DNA of 19,625 nucleotides, taken from positions 1-19,625 of the forward strand of contig JAGVPN010000221.1 of NCBI GenBank assembly GCA_020052215.1. Direction: 5' to 3'. The notes under the pieces were generated by a model that was not told the origin of the DNA, ran no database searches, and saw nothing but the letters and a program-made list of their open reading frames with translations. Both the position numbers and the translations under genes were made by a program. Source of the stretch: Syntrophobacterales bacterium (GTDB lineage: Bacteria > Desulfobacterota > Desulfobaccia > Desulfobaccales > 0-14-0-80-60-11). This document shows, piece after piece, positions 1 through 7,440 of this stretch (its first letter is position 1; every line of letters begins with the position of its first letter).

Positions 1-144
1 ATAGTAGAGCCGTCCCAGGACCATAATATAGCCTCGGGAGACGGAGAAGGGTAAAAGGCGGAACAGGAAGCTGTTCATTTTCATTTGCAGGAACTTGCTC
101 AGGCTCAGGGAGATTTTGGGAAGCCGGAATCTCGTAAAAAACAT
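1..144 (-). CDS. N-terminal fragment, probable LpxL/HtrB-like lipid A acyltransferase
   Basis: An open frame of 48 codons begins with ATG at 144-142 and runs off the left edge. AAGGAG lies about 7 bases before the ATG on the minus strand, which supports this start. The visible protein opens MFFTRFRLPKISLSL and ends in a hydrophobic stretch followed by MVLGRLYY. A basic start, then a loose LP..., then an aliphatic segment ending in LGRLYY is typical of the N-terminus of LpxL/HtrB-family lysophospholipid or lipid A acyltransferases at the inner membrane. No catalytic HX4D is within the visible part, so the family call is an inference from a short stretch. It diverges from the sensor kinase locus. 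Confidence 0.5.
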   Translation of the reverse strand, partial: MFFTRFRLPKISLSLSKFLQMKMNSFLFRLLPFSVSRGYIMVLGRLYY

Positions 145-216
145 GGCCGTGCTCCTTTTGGGGGAAATAAGTAAATCTTTTAAAATATTAACGTTATGGC
201 GAAAATAATATGAGGG

Positions 217-269
217 TTTCCCTAATATGCGCGAAGGCATTTCCTATTTTTGGCTTCTGAATTCCCTAA
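217..269. promoter_or_regulatory. Two TTCCCTAA sites, possible regulator binding sites
   Basis: TTTCCCTAA at 217-225 and ATTCCCTAA at 261-269 lie on the same strand, 44 bases apart (about four helical turns). The same core recurs in both gaps between the downstream response regulators (4069-4078 and 4990-4999). That the encoded NarL/FixJ-type regulators bind here is inference. Confidence 0.35.
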
Positions 270-597
270 GGCGCACCAACCCCTGCCAGGGTCAAAAAAG
301 CCCCACTGGACAATAACGGAAATGGGTTTCCCCCACAATGAGGAAACATCTTGATTTAATAGATTAAAACCCTAATTCGTGTCAAGGAAATGGCTTAAGT
401 CGCCGGGAAGTAAAAGTTAGAGGCTCAAGGTTTAAAGGGGATTTAGCCGACTTCACCGGGGAGAGTGGAGCCGCGGCAGATCTAAGGAAGAGGACAAGGC
501 GACTGCTTTTTGGCTGGAGAAAGCGGAGGAGTTATTATTGATGATCGCCAGGATGCAAGTCGTAACCCGGTAATGAGGGCAGATGCGGTGCTTTATC

Positions 598-625
598 TTG
601 ACATTTGTCCATAGGTCTTTATCAT
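598..625 (+). promoter_or_regulatory. Sigma70-like promoter for the sensor kinase
   Basis: TTGACA at 598-603 (perfect -35), a 16-base spacer, and TATCAT at 620-625 (-10). A transcript would start near 632, about 54 bases before the kinase ATG. Visual call only. Confidence 0.55.
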
Positions 626-685
626 GCGTTTAAGGGAAAATAAAGGCTAAAGAAAGCCGCAGGGGGAACAGGGTCAGATACTCAG

Positions 686-3343
686 ATGGAAAAGCATCAT
701 AGTTGCCTTAATACCCGGGCCGTAATCGAATTTTTTCAAGAAAAAATGCCTGGGGAGGTTCACCGTCTCTTTACGGGTTTGGGCCCGGAAATTGAAGGCC
801 TGGACAACCCCCAAGAGTTTTTGATGGAGATGCATAACTGGGTGTCCAGTGATGTGGTCACCAGGATGTTTGAGAATGCCAAGGCCGTAACTCAGGATGA
901 TGCCATCGCGTTTGAGATCGGATTTGAATCCGCCGCCAGGAAAAAGTTGGGGTATGTGCAGCGAATCATTATGTTTGCTTACAAAAACCCCCGTCGTACA
1001 CTGAAGAAAGTTCAAGAGATTAATGATAAATTTAATAAGAACAAGCGAATTGAACTGGTAGAAGCCAGCAGTGATAGTGCGGTCATCCGGTTGTACTGGT
1101 TTAAGGAAATCCCCAGTAATATCGATTATTGTATGTTTAATAAGGGGATATACTCAGGTATTCCAACCATCTGGAATCTTCCGCCCGCGGCTTTGGAAGA
1201 AACTAAATGTTATTTTCAGGGGGATGATTATTGCGAGTACCATTTAAGATGGCAGAGAAAGTTTTCTTTAAAAGAAGGATTGTTGAGACTTCTGGTGCCT
1301 TGGCGGGCGCTCAATTATACTATTGAGGAACTGGAGCGGGATAAAGAACTCCTGAAAAAGAAATTTAACGAAATCCACCGGTTAAATATTCAGTTAAAAG
1401 AAAAGATTGACCAACTTATCTGCATGCAGGAAACCAGCACGGCGGCGCTCTCGGTGCTCAATCTGGAGAAACTGCTGCAGGTGACGTTGCGGCTGCTCAT
1501 CAATTCGGCCAAATTGGATCGGGCCGGGATTCTGCTCCTGGACGAAAAAGGGGAGGTGCTGGAACTTACTTATGCGGAGGGGATCACCCCGGAACTTTTT
1601 GAGCAGGTGAGGAATTATCAGATTCCCATCAGTAAAGTGGATAACGTCATTGCCCGGGTCGCCATGACCGGCATCCCGGTGGTGATTCAAGATGTGGCGC
1701 GCAGCAAACTCAACATGAACAACCCCTTGATCCAATTTTTCAAGCCCAAGGCCTTCATTCTGGTCCCGCTGACGGTCAGGGGCAAGGTAATCGGCGTGCT
1801 CCTGGCCGATCGCGTCCACGAGGAGGCGATGATTACCGATAACGACCGGGAGTTTATTGTGAGTTTTGCCAACCAGATTGCCATAGCCCTGGAAAATGCC
1901 GTGCTCTACCGCAAGTTGGAAGTGTCGGAACGGAAATACCGCGAACTGGTGGAAAATGCCCATGAAGGTATTTGGATTATCGATGAAACCGGCCGGATCA
2001 AATTTGCCAACCGCCGGATGAAAGAGATTACCGGCCATGACACCCTGGAAAATGATCAAATTTACGACTTGCTGGATCAGGACAATCAGCAACTGTTAAA
2101 GGAGGTCATGGCTCAGAACCGGATGAACCGGGTGGCCCAGCAGGAATTGGATATCACCTGCAAGAACCGGGAACTGGCCTCGGTCATTATGAGTTCGGTG
2201 CCTTTGTTCGAAGACGGCCATTTTGTCGGCGCTTTTGCCATGTTCAGCGATATCACGGCCTTGCGGGAAACGGAAAAGCGATTTCGAAAAATCTTTGAAG
2301 AAGCGGCCATCGGCATGACTCTGGGGGATCTGGAAGGCCGTCTCTTAGATGTCAACCCGGCTTGGTTGAAAATGCTGGGATATAATAAGGGTGAAGTGGT
2401 CCAGAAAAATATCCAGGACTTCCTCCATCCGGAAGATGCCCTGAAAAGCGGCAAACTGTTCAAAGAATTGGGGAAGGGCGCCCGAGATTCCTACTCCCGG
2501 GAGAATCGTTACCTGCATAAGGATAACCGGGTGGTCTGGGGACAGGTAACCGTGTCCCTGCTCCGGGGGGTCGGTGGGGCGCCGCAGTTTGCCATCGGCA
2601 TGATCGCCGACATTTCTGACCGGAAAAAGGCGGAGGAAGATATCCGCACCTATCAGGAGCAGCTCCAATCGTTGGCGTCGGAGTTGTCCCTGACCGAAGA
2701 ACGCGAACGGCGGCGCCTGGGCACGGACCTGCATGACCATATCGGCCAGGCCCTGGCCATCTCCAAGATCAAACTGGGGGTGCTCCAAAAATCCATCACC
2801 GCCGAGAAACAGGCCAAATCCTTGAGCGAGGTGCGGGAGCTCATTGATCAGATGATCCAGGACACCAGATCCTTGACCTTCGAACTGAGCCTCCCGGTAC
2901 TTTACGAGCTTGGCTTTGAGGCGGCAGTGGAATGGTTCGCCCGGCAGGTCCGGTCGCAGCACGGCCTCAAGGTGGACGTGCAAAAAGATATGCTCCCTAT
3001 CCCCATGGATGATGAAATCAAAGTCCTGCTCTTCCGTTCGGTGCGGGAGTTAATGATTAATATCGTCAAACATGCCCAGGCCCGCAATGCCCGGGTAACC
3101 ATCAGGAGAGAAAGCGACGACGTGAGCATCGCGGTAGAAGACGACGGGGTGGGGATTAAAGACCTCCAGGCAGACCCAAGACTAAAAGGCAACGGCGGCT
3201 TCGGACTCTTCAGTATCAGAGAGCGCTTGCGTTACCTGGGAGGCCAAGTGCAGGTGGAACCGGGCCAAGGCCGGGGGACCAGGATCACTCTGATAGTACC
3301 CCTCCAGCACGCCAAGAAGGCTTATGCGGGGACAACTACATGA
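686..3343 (+). CDS. Soluble sensor histidine kinase with V4R, GAF and two PAS domains
   Basis: 885 aa, no membrane segment, so a cytoplasmic sensor. Order: an N-terminal V4R-like domain (about 1-192), a coiled coil (about 210-250), GAF (about 255-405), PAS 1 (about 415-525), PAS 2 (about 530-648), HisKA_3 with H-box ERRRLGTDLHDHIGQAL (phospho-His H683), and HATPase_c with N-box residues E788/N792, DDGVGI at 819-824 and GGFGLFSIRERL near 837-848. This is the NarX/DegS type of kinase, whose partners are NarL/FixJ regulators, as found next door. C149, E172, C175 and C183 have the spacing I recall for the zinc site of the V4R domains of MopR/PoxR/DmpR, which bind phenolic ligands, so ligand sensing there is likely; the ligand is unknown. 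AGGGGGA lies 18 bases before the ATG, further than usual, but there is no better in-frame start. It overlaps the first regulator by ATGA. Confidence 0.93.
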   Translation: MEKHHSCLNTRAVIEFFQEKMPGEVHRLFTGLGPEIEGLDNPQEFLMEMHNWVSSDVVTRMFENAKAVTQDDAIAFEIGFESAARKKLGYVQRIIMFAYKNPRRTLKKVQEINDKFNKNKRIELVEASSDSAVIRLYWFKEIPSNIDYCMFNKGIYSGIPTIWNLPPAALEETKCYFQGDDYCEYHLRWQRKFSLKEGLLRLLVPWRALNYTIEELERDKELLKKKFNEIHRLNIQLKEKIDQLICMQETSTAALSVLNLEKLLQVTLRLLINSAKLDRAGILLLDEKGEVLELTYAEGITPELFEQVRNYQIPISKVDNVIARVAMTGIPVVIQDVARSKLNMNNPLIQFFKPKAFILVPLTVRGKVIGVLLADRVHEEAMITDNDREFIVSFANQIAIALENAVLYRKLEVSERKYRELVENAHEGIWIIDETGRIKFANRRMKEITGHDTLENDQIYDLLDQDNQQLLKEVMAQNRMNRVAQQELDITCKNRELASVIMSSVPLFEDGHFVGAFAMFSDITALRETEKRFRKIFEEAAIGMTLGDLEGRLLDVNPAWLKMLGYNKGEVVQKNIQDFLHPEDALKSGKLFKELGKGARDSYSRENRYLHKDNRVVWGQVTVSLLRGVGGAPQFAIGMIADISDRKKAEEDIRTYQEQLQSLASELSLTEERERRRLGTDLHDHIGQALAISKIKLGVLQKSITAEKQAKSLSEVRELIDQMIQDTRSLTFELSLPVLYELGFEAAVEWFARQVRSQHGLKVDVQKDMLPIPMDDEIKVLLFRSVRELMINIVKHAQARNARVTIRRESDDVSIAVEDDGVGIKDLQADPRLKGNGGFGLFSIRERLRYLGGQVQVEPGQGRGTRITLIVPLQHAKKAYAGTTT

Positions 3344-3996
3344 TCAAGATCGTATTGGCGGACGACCACCAGATTGTACGTCACGGGCTCCGCAGTTTGC
3401 TGTCCGCGGAACCTGACCTAGTGGTTGTAGGTGAAGCGGACAATGGGCGGGAGGTGGTCAGGCTGGTCCAGGAACTATCCCCCCAGGTGGTGATCATGGA
3501 CATTTCCATGCCCGACCTCAATGGCATCGAAGCCACGCGCCAGATACTGGCCGAGGCTTCCGGAGTCAAAGTTATTGCCCTGTCGATGCATTCCGACGGT
3601 CTCTTTGTCTTGAATATGTTCAAGGCAGGGGCTTCGGGGTACCTGCTGAAAGATTGCGCCCTGGAGGAATTGGTCAAAGCGGTGCGCACGGTGATGAACC
3701 GCCAGGTCTATCTCAGCCCCAGCATTTCCGATATTGTGATCAAAGACTTCGTTATCGGGTGGTCCTCGGCGGAGTCCTCTTCGTCGGCCTACTCGATCCT
3801 GACGGCCAGGGAACGACAGGTGCTGCAGTTGATGGCTGAAGGCAAAAGCACCAACCAGATCGCCGATAGCCTGTTCGTCAGCGTCAAGACGGTGGAAGCC
3901 CATCGCAAACAACTGATGAACAAACTGGATATTCACAGCGTAGCCGAACTCACCAAGTATGCCATACGCCAAGGACTGACCTCCCTGGAAGTTTGA
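3340..3996 (+). CDS. NarL/FixJ-family response regulator, copy 1
   Basis: 218 aa. The receiver domain (1-120) has the acidic pair D8/D9, phospho-acceptor D54 in VIMDISMPDLNG, S82 and K104 in YLLKDC. A LuxR-type helix-turn-helix fills about 150-218, starting LTARERQVLQLMAEGKS and containing VSVKTVEAHRKQLM. The start ATG overlaps the kinase stop (ATGA), so the two are translationally coupled, and this copy is the most likely direct partner of the kinase. It should act as a phosphorylation-controlled transcription factor. Copies 2 and 3 downstream are close paralogues, sharing ALSMHSD, LFVLNM and YLLKDCALEEL almost unchanged. Target genes cannot be read from the sequence. Confidence 0.95.
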   Translation: MIKIVLADDHQIVRHGLRSLLSAEPDLVVVGEADNGREVVRLVQELSPQVVIMDISMPDLNGIEATRQILAEASGVKVIALSMHSDGLFVLNMFKAGASGYLLKDCALEELVKAVRTVMNRQVYLSPSISDIVIKDFVIGWSSAESSSSAYSILTARERQVLQLMAEGKSTNQIADSLFVSVKTVEAHRKQLMNKLDIHSVAELTKYAIRQGLTSLEV

Positions 3997-4220
3997 GCCG
4001 GTCTTAAGCCCTGGGCCGGCGCATCCTCCTCTGGTTAGGGCAAGATTCAGGTTTTGCGCCGCACAAAATTAGGGAATCCCCGACTGCAATTTAGCCTGCA
4101 TAACTGTAGAAAATAATCAGAAAATCTTAAGATGGGTCCTGGCTGGGGCGGATTGAGGCAATGGTGCTCTCTAGGTTTCGGCCAGGGAGAATTATACCAG
4201 TGGTATTAGGGGGCATTCCC
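3997..4220. other. 224-bp gap between regulators 1 and 2
   Basis: Non-coding. It holds TTAGGGAATCCCC at 4069-4081 and a perfect 10-bp palindrome ATCTTAAGAT at 4124-4133. Its length nearly equals the 226-bp gap between regulators 2 and 3, consistent with tandem duplication of a regulator-plus-leader unit. No clear terminator or -35/-10 pair was found. Confidence 0.5.
4069..4081 (+). promoter_or_regulatory. TTAGGGAATC site upstream of regulator 2
   Basis: TTAGGGAATCCCC. Its first ten bases are the exact reverse complement of the site at 4990-4999 before regulator 3. It lies 152 bases before the ATG of regulator 2. Function is inferred from recurrence only. Confidence 0.35.
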
Positions 4221-4910
4221 ATGGCTCAAAGAAAAAGTTCCTTTAATAGCACGAACCACCCGATTAGAATCATCTTGGCGGACGACCACCGGATTGTGCG
4301 GCAGGGGCTGCGCATCCTGCTGGAAGCAGAACCCGACATGGAGATTATTGGGGAAGCCGATAACGGGCGCAAGGTGTTGAAACAGGCCCGGGAATTACTT
4401 CCCGATATTATCATCATGGACCTGTCTATGCCTGAACTGAACGGCATCGAGGCGACCCGCCAGATATTGTCCGGGGCTCCGGAGGTCAAGGTGATCGCCC
4501 TGTCGATGCATTCCGACAGCCTCTTTGTGCTCAACATGATCAAAGCAGGCGCCTCGGGTTATCTGCTGAAGGACTGCGCCCTGGAAGAACTGGTTAAAGC
4601 TATCCGCACAGTGGTCGGCGATAAATCCTACTTGAGTCCGGGGGTTTCGGACATCGTGATCCGGGATTTCGTGACGGGTTGGCAGACCACAAATTCCTCG
4701 GCTTTTTCCGTCCTGTCGCCCCGGGAACGGGAAGTGCTGCAACTGATGGCCGAAGGCAGGACTACCAACCAAATCGCCGACGGTCTCTGTGTCAGCGTCA
4801 AGACGGTGGAAGCCCATCGCAAACAGGTCATGACCAAACTGGGGATCCACAATGTCGCTGAACTCACCAAATACGCTATCCGCCAGGGATTGACCTCTCT
4901 TGAAATCTAA
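4221..4910 (+). CDS. NarL/FixJ-family response regulator, copy 2
   Basis: 229 aa from the ATG at 4221, which has AGGGGG seven bases upstream. The longer frame from 4161 adds 20 residues that do not look like a receiver domain and its GAGG is only two bases from the ATG, so I reject it. Receiver: acidic pair D21/D22, phospho-acceptor D67 in IIIMDLSMPELNG, K117 in YLLKDC. The LuxR helix-turn-helix begins LSPREREVLQLMAEGRT and holds VSVKTVEAHRKQVM. The ends of copies 1 and 2 are nearly identical (LTKYAIRQGLTSLE), showing recent duplication. It has a short basic N-terminal extension (MAQRKSS) absent from copy 1. It may share the kinase, or receive phosphate from another one. Confidence 0.94.
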   Translation: MAQRKSSFNSTNHPIRIILADDHRIVRQGLRILLEAEPDMEIIGEADNGRKVLKQARELLPDIIIMDLSMPELNGIEATRQILSGAPEVKVIALSMHSDSLFVLNMIKAGASGYLLKDCALEELVKAIRTVVGDKSYLSPGVSDIVIRDFVTGWQTTNSSAFSVLSPREREVLQLMAEGRTTNQIADGLCVSVKTVEAHRKQVMTKLGIHNVAELTKYAIRQGLTSLEI

Positions 4911-4989
4911 GCCTGTCGAGGATCACGGCCAGGTACAACACGTCTGCTGGTAAGGTTAAAAATAAGGTTTTTCGGAAATAGGAATTAGA

Positions 4990-5017
4990 GATTCCCTAAG
5001 TGCTTTTTTGGGGAATC
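4990..5017. promoter_or_regulatory. Inverted repeat GATTCCC-N14-GGGAATC upstream of regulator 3
   Basis: GATTCCC at 4990-4996 and GGGAATC at 5011-5017 are exact inverse copies with centres 21 bases apart (two helical turns), a layout that suits a dimeric regulator. The left arm extends to GATTCCCTAA. Only a visual match; a DNA-binding role is inferred. Confidence 0.4.
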
Positions 5018-5136
5018 CTTGTATTTTTATGCCCAACACCTTGGGCAAACTGATCAATTCGGTTTCATGAGCAAAATCTTGTCTGCTCCCGCATATCTTC
5101 TTGCGACCTGCCCGACCGACCTGCCTGGGAGACAGA

Positions 5137-5586
5137 ATGACCATTAAGATCGTTTTGGCGGATAGCCACCCGATAATACGCCAGGGGCTTGCCCTGCTCC
5201 TGGCCGGTGAACCTGATATGCGAGTGGTGGGTGAGGCGGCAGATTGCGGCACTACCATAAAGCTCATCCAAGCATTCTCCCCCCAGGTCGTTATCATGGA
5301 TATTTCCATGCCCGACTTGAACGGGGTGGAAGCAACGCGCCGGATATTGTCTCAATATCCCCGGATCAAAATTATCGCCCTATCCATGCACTCCGACATT
5401 CTTTTTGTCTTAAATATGCTCAACGCCGGGGCCTCGAGCTATCTGTTGAAAGATTGCGCCCTGGAGGAGCTGGTGAGGGCAATTCGTACCGTAGTAACCC
5501 AGAAAATCTATCTCAGCCCTAACTTATCCAACCTGCTGGTCACAGACCTGGCAAATAAATTCTCGCTTGACGATCCTGGTGATTGA
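5137..5586 (+). CDS. Receiver-only response regulator, copy 3 (no DNA-binding domain)
   Basis: 149 aa from the ATG at 5137, with GGGAGA about five bases upstream. The open frame extends to a TTG at 5101, but this adds residues outside the receiver fold. It is a clear paralogue of the two upstream regulators up to YLSPNLSN, then stops (FSLDDPGD) where the others continue into the LuxR helix-turn-helix. No remnant of that domain is recognisable after the stop. Phospho-acceptor D55 (VIMDISMPDLNG) and K105 are kept, but the second member of the acidic pair is Ser (ADSHP, D9-S10, against ADDH in the paralogues), which should weaken Mg2+ binding and phosphorylation chemistry. It could be a phosphate sink, a partner that forms heterodimers, or a decaying copy. 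Confidence 0.85.
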   Translation: MTIKIVLADSHPIIRQGLALLLAGEPDMRVVGEAADCGTTIKLIQAFSPQVVIMDISMPDLNGVEATRRILSQYPRIKIIALSMHSDILFVLNMLNAGASSYLLKDCALEELVRAIRTVVTQKIYLSPNLSNLLVTDLANKFSLDDPGD

Positions 5587-5950
5587 CTGCTTGAGAGCCC
5601 GGGCCAGACTTGCTTTCCCCCCGGGGAACCCCGCATCGCCGCCGCGTTCAAGCCGGCAAAAAACTTGGTCCCTCAAGCAATCGCCTCTCCTGCCCCGATC
5701 CTGATTGCCGACTTCCAAAGGCGAATCACCCCGGAGACGGGCTTTTGATCTTGCCTGGATAGTAGATTCTCCCCAGCCAAAATCAGTAAATCCTGCCGTG
5801 AATATCGGTAATCCTCCTCAGTGTGCCAAAACTCAATCGTGTTATGTGTATGAGTAACCACCGGGTAAATCAAGTACCCAAGAATTTCAAGGATTGAGAG
5901 CCACTATCATGGTCATTTATGCCGCATCAGGGCATGAAAAGGAGAGCGTC
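5587..5950. other. 364-bp intergenic region after regulator 3
   Basis: No gene or clear terminator was seen. It contains a C/G-rich stretch TTCCCCCCGGGGAA near 5613-5626 and becomes A/T-richer towards 5830. I compared its frames with the helix-turn-helix of copies 1 and 2 and saw no match. Confidence 0.5.
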
Positions 5951-6160
5951 ATGAAACCAACAGTCTCGATTTGCCGGAAAGGCAGTGATTTGTATCTCAC
6001 CTTGGAGGGCGATTATAATCATATTTCATCCCAGGAACTGCTCCAGGCGGTGAGGAAACTGGTGGTGACGTCGCTGAAATGTTTTTCCAGCGATTCCCCG
6101 GTAGCCTTTAGTTTTAAAACCCATGGCAAGGTGGACTTCGAGAAAACTCTGGAGGTTTAA
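5951..6160 (+). CDS. Small protein of unknown function (69 aa)
   Basis: The start is ATG 5951 with AAAAGGAGAG ending five bases upstream; the frame upstream to 5894 has no better ribosome site. The protein (MKPTVSICRKGSDLYLTLEG...) shows alternating strand-like and helix-like segments, with LYLTLEGDYN followed by a helix SSQELLQAVRKLV. This resembles the first strand and helix of small STAS-like proteins, but the similarity is weak and I do not assign a function. It is on the same strand as the two-component genes, 364 bases downstream of regulator 3, and convergent with the E2-like gene. Confidence 0.6.
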   Translation: MKPTVSICRKGSDLYLTLEGDYNHISSQELLQAVRKLVVTSLKCFSSDSPVAFSFKTHGKVDFEKTLEV

Positions 6161-6219
6161 TCCCGGTGGCCATGACCGGCTGGTTAGACCAAGGTGAGTT
6201 CGGGGGCCTCCGGCCGGCC

Positions 6220-6972
6220 TCAGTATCCTACCGGCAGCCGGTAGAGGATATCCGCCAGTTCGCCGGCCGCGGCAATGGGGTCAGCCGTCTCGCCATGCAG
6301 CTCCAAGCATTCCAACCACAAGCCCGGCAAATCCCGATTAACCGGTTCCCAATCCACCTCTAAAGGAAAGAGGGGATTTTCCCCACTGGCCGCTTCCCAG
6401 GCTTCCAGGCTGGCCAAGCGCGGGTCCCGAGCCTGGGCCCGCCCGAAGGCGCTGTTGGCAATATCTTGATTGAAGCCGGTGCTCCAGAAGAACTCCAGGA
6501 GCGCCGGCACCGCCTCGGCCAGGGGCACCCCCTCCAGCATCTCCGGGCGGTAGCGCAAGCAGACCCTCTGGCTGCCGTAGTGCCCCGGTTCCCCCCGGAC
6601 GTTGGGCAGGTTGGTATGATAGAGGGTGTCGGCGGGAGAACTCACGGAACTGTTCCGGAAGAACATCTTCATTTCCTCGAAACCGTCCCGGTAGAAGGTC
6701 AGGACATAGAGGACGTAAGGGAAGGCCAGGCGGTAAGGGTGGTAATCGTCTTCGCCTTTTTTGCCGCGGCTGACCCTGAGGGTGCGGCATTGGGGGGGAT
6801 GCTCCACCACCAGAAGGAGCAAATCCTTCTTTTGGCAGAGCCAACGGGCGCCCGGGGGCAACACCGGCAGAGGGGCCGGCATGACCCGGGCCACATAACG
6901 CAACACCGCCTCCAGGGGCGCCCGGCGAGCCACCCGGACCTGGCCTTCCCCCGCCTCCTCCTGGAGGATCAT
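6220..6972 (-). CDS. E2 (ubiquitin-conjugating)-like protein, PRTRC-B/Prok-E2 family D type
   Basis: 250 aa from the ATG at 6972. The centre reads LYHTNLPNVRGEPGHYG followed by SQRVCLRYRP, and then FFWSTGFNQDI. LPN followed by VCL recalls the HPN...iCl signature of E2 enzymes, and LY-h-x-x-x-PNV...VCL...FF-S-x-F-N is the pattern I associate with prokaryotic E2 family D (PRTRC system protein B). C138 is therefore the candidate thioester cysteine and N124 the candidate backbone Asn. A role in transferring a ubiquitin-like protein is inferred from the family. The frame continues coding-like upstream of this ATG (KDKIIIAGSE) without a standard start, and a repeat element begins at 7031. It is the last gene of the leftward group that includes the AAA+ ATPase. 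Confidence 0.72.
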   Translation of the reverse strand: MILQEEAGEGQVRVARRAPLEAVLRYVARVMPAPLPVLPPGARWLCQKKDLLLLVVEHPPQCRTLRVSRGKKGEDDYHPYRLAFPYVLYVLTFYRDGFEEMKMFFRNSSVSSPADTLYHTNLPNVRGEPGHYGSQRVCLRYRPEMLEGVPLAEAVPALLEFFWSTGFNQDIANSAFGRAQARDPRLASLEAWEAASGENPLFPLEVDWEPVNRDLPGLWLECLELHGETADPIAAAGELADILYRLPVGY

Positions 6973-7030
6973 CTCAGACCCGGCAATGATGATCTTGTCT
7001 TTGATGGCGGCCTTTTCCTTGCTTCTTTAT

Positions 7031-7063
7031 TCCCCCTTTGAAAAAGGGGGGTAGGGGGGATTT
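7031..7063 (+). repeat. Left inverted repeat of the DUF559 cassette
   Basis: TCCCCCTTTGAAAAAGGGGG followed by GTAGGGGGGATTT. It pairs with 7441-7473 at 31 of 33 bases; the first 20 bases fold into a hairpin. Confidence 0.85.
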
Positions 7064-7427
7064 ATTCAGCTATTCTCTCCATTATCACCCGATAGACGAC
7101 ATCCATTACCGCCTCGGTTTCTTTTAAAGCCTGCCTGCTGTTGAAGCGCAGAACCATCAATCCAAGTCTGCCCAAGTATTCGTCCCGTTCCCTATCCTTT
7201 GCAACCTGAGGGGCTTCAAGATGCTGGGAACCGTCTATTTCGATAACCAATCTTGCCCTGGGGGCATAGAAATCAACAATATAGTTGCCAATCGCTTTCT
7301 GACGGTAAAATTGTACACCGGCAAGCTGTTTGCCACGCAATCGTCTCCATAAAGATAACTCACTGTCGGTCAGGGTTTGTCGAAGTTGCCGGGCGTTGGC
7401 TTTCAGCTTGGGGTTATACTTGAGCAT
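7062..7427 (-). CDS. DUF559-domain endonuclease-like protein
   Basis: 121 aa from ATG 7427. The frame is open further upstream to a TTG within the right repeat, but those residues (KKGGRGDLRNPP) are the translated repeat, so I take the internal ATG; no strong ribosome site precedes either. The protein has the DUF559 pattern related to Vsr and PD-(D/E)XK nucleases: E23 in SELSLWRRLR, FYRQKAIGNYIVDFYAP with D52, and VIEIDGSQH with E63/D65, then LGLMVLRF. These are the expected metal-binding and catalytic positions, so DNA nicking or cleavage is likely from the family. The TAA stop lies at the edge of the left inverted repeat. The gene separates the TIR-like gene from the E2-like gene and reads in the same direction as both. 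Confidence 0.85.
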   Translation of the reverse strand: MLKYNPKLKANARQLRQTLTDSELSLWRRLRGKQLAGVQFYRQKAIGNYIVDFYAPRARLVIEIDGSQHLEAPQVAKDRERDEYLGRLGLMVLRFNSRQALKETEAVMDVVYRVIMERIAE

Positions 7428-7440
7428 AGGTGGATTTCTT

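Larger units (their letters stand above)
145..685. other. 541-bp intergenic region before the sensor kinase
   Basis: No convincing gene is seen. It separates two divergent genes and so should hold both promoters. Seen in it: two copies of TTCCCTAA (218-225 and 262-269, 44 bases apart), a good sigma70-like promoter at 598-625, and a tiny 10-codon frame at 541-573 preceded by GGAGG. It is A/T-richer than the flanking genes. Confidence 0.6.

Noticed and set aside
1394..2092. 232-aa minus-strand frame opposite the sensor kinase
   Set aside because: Lies opposite GAF/PAS coding; no motif or ribosome site.
5587..5760. Remnant of a LuxR helix-turn-helix after regulator 3
   Set aside because: Compared by eye with copies 1 and 2 in the three forward frames; no matching block, so no pseudogene call.
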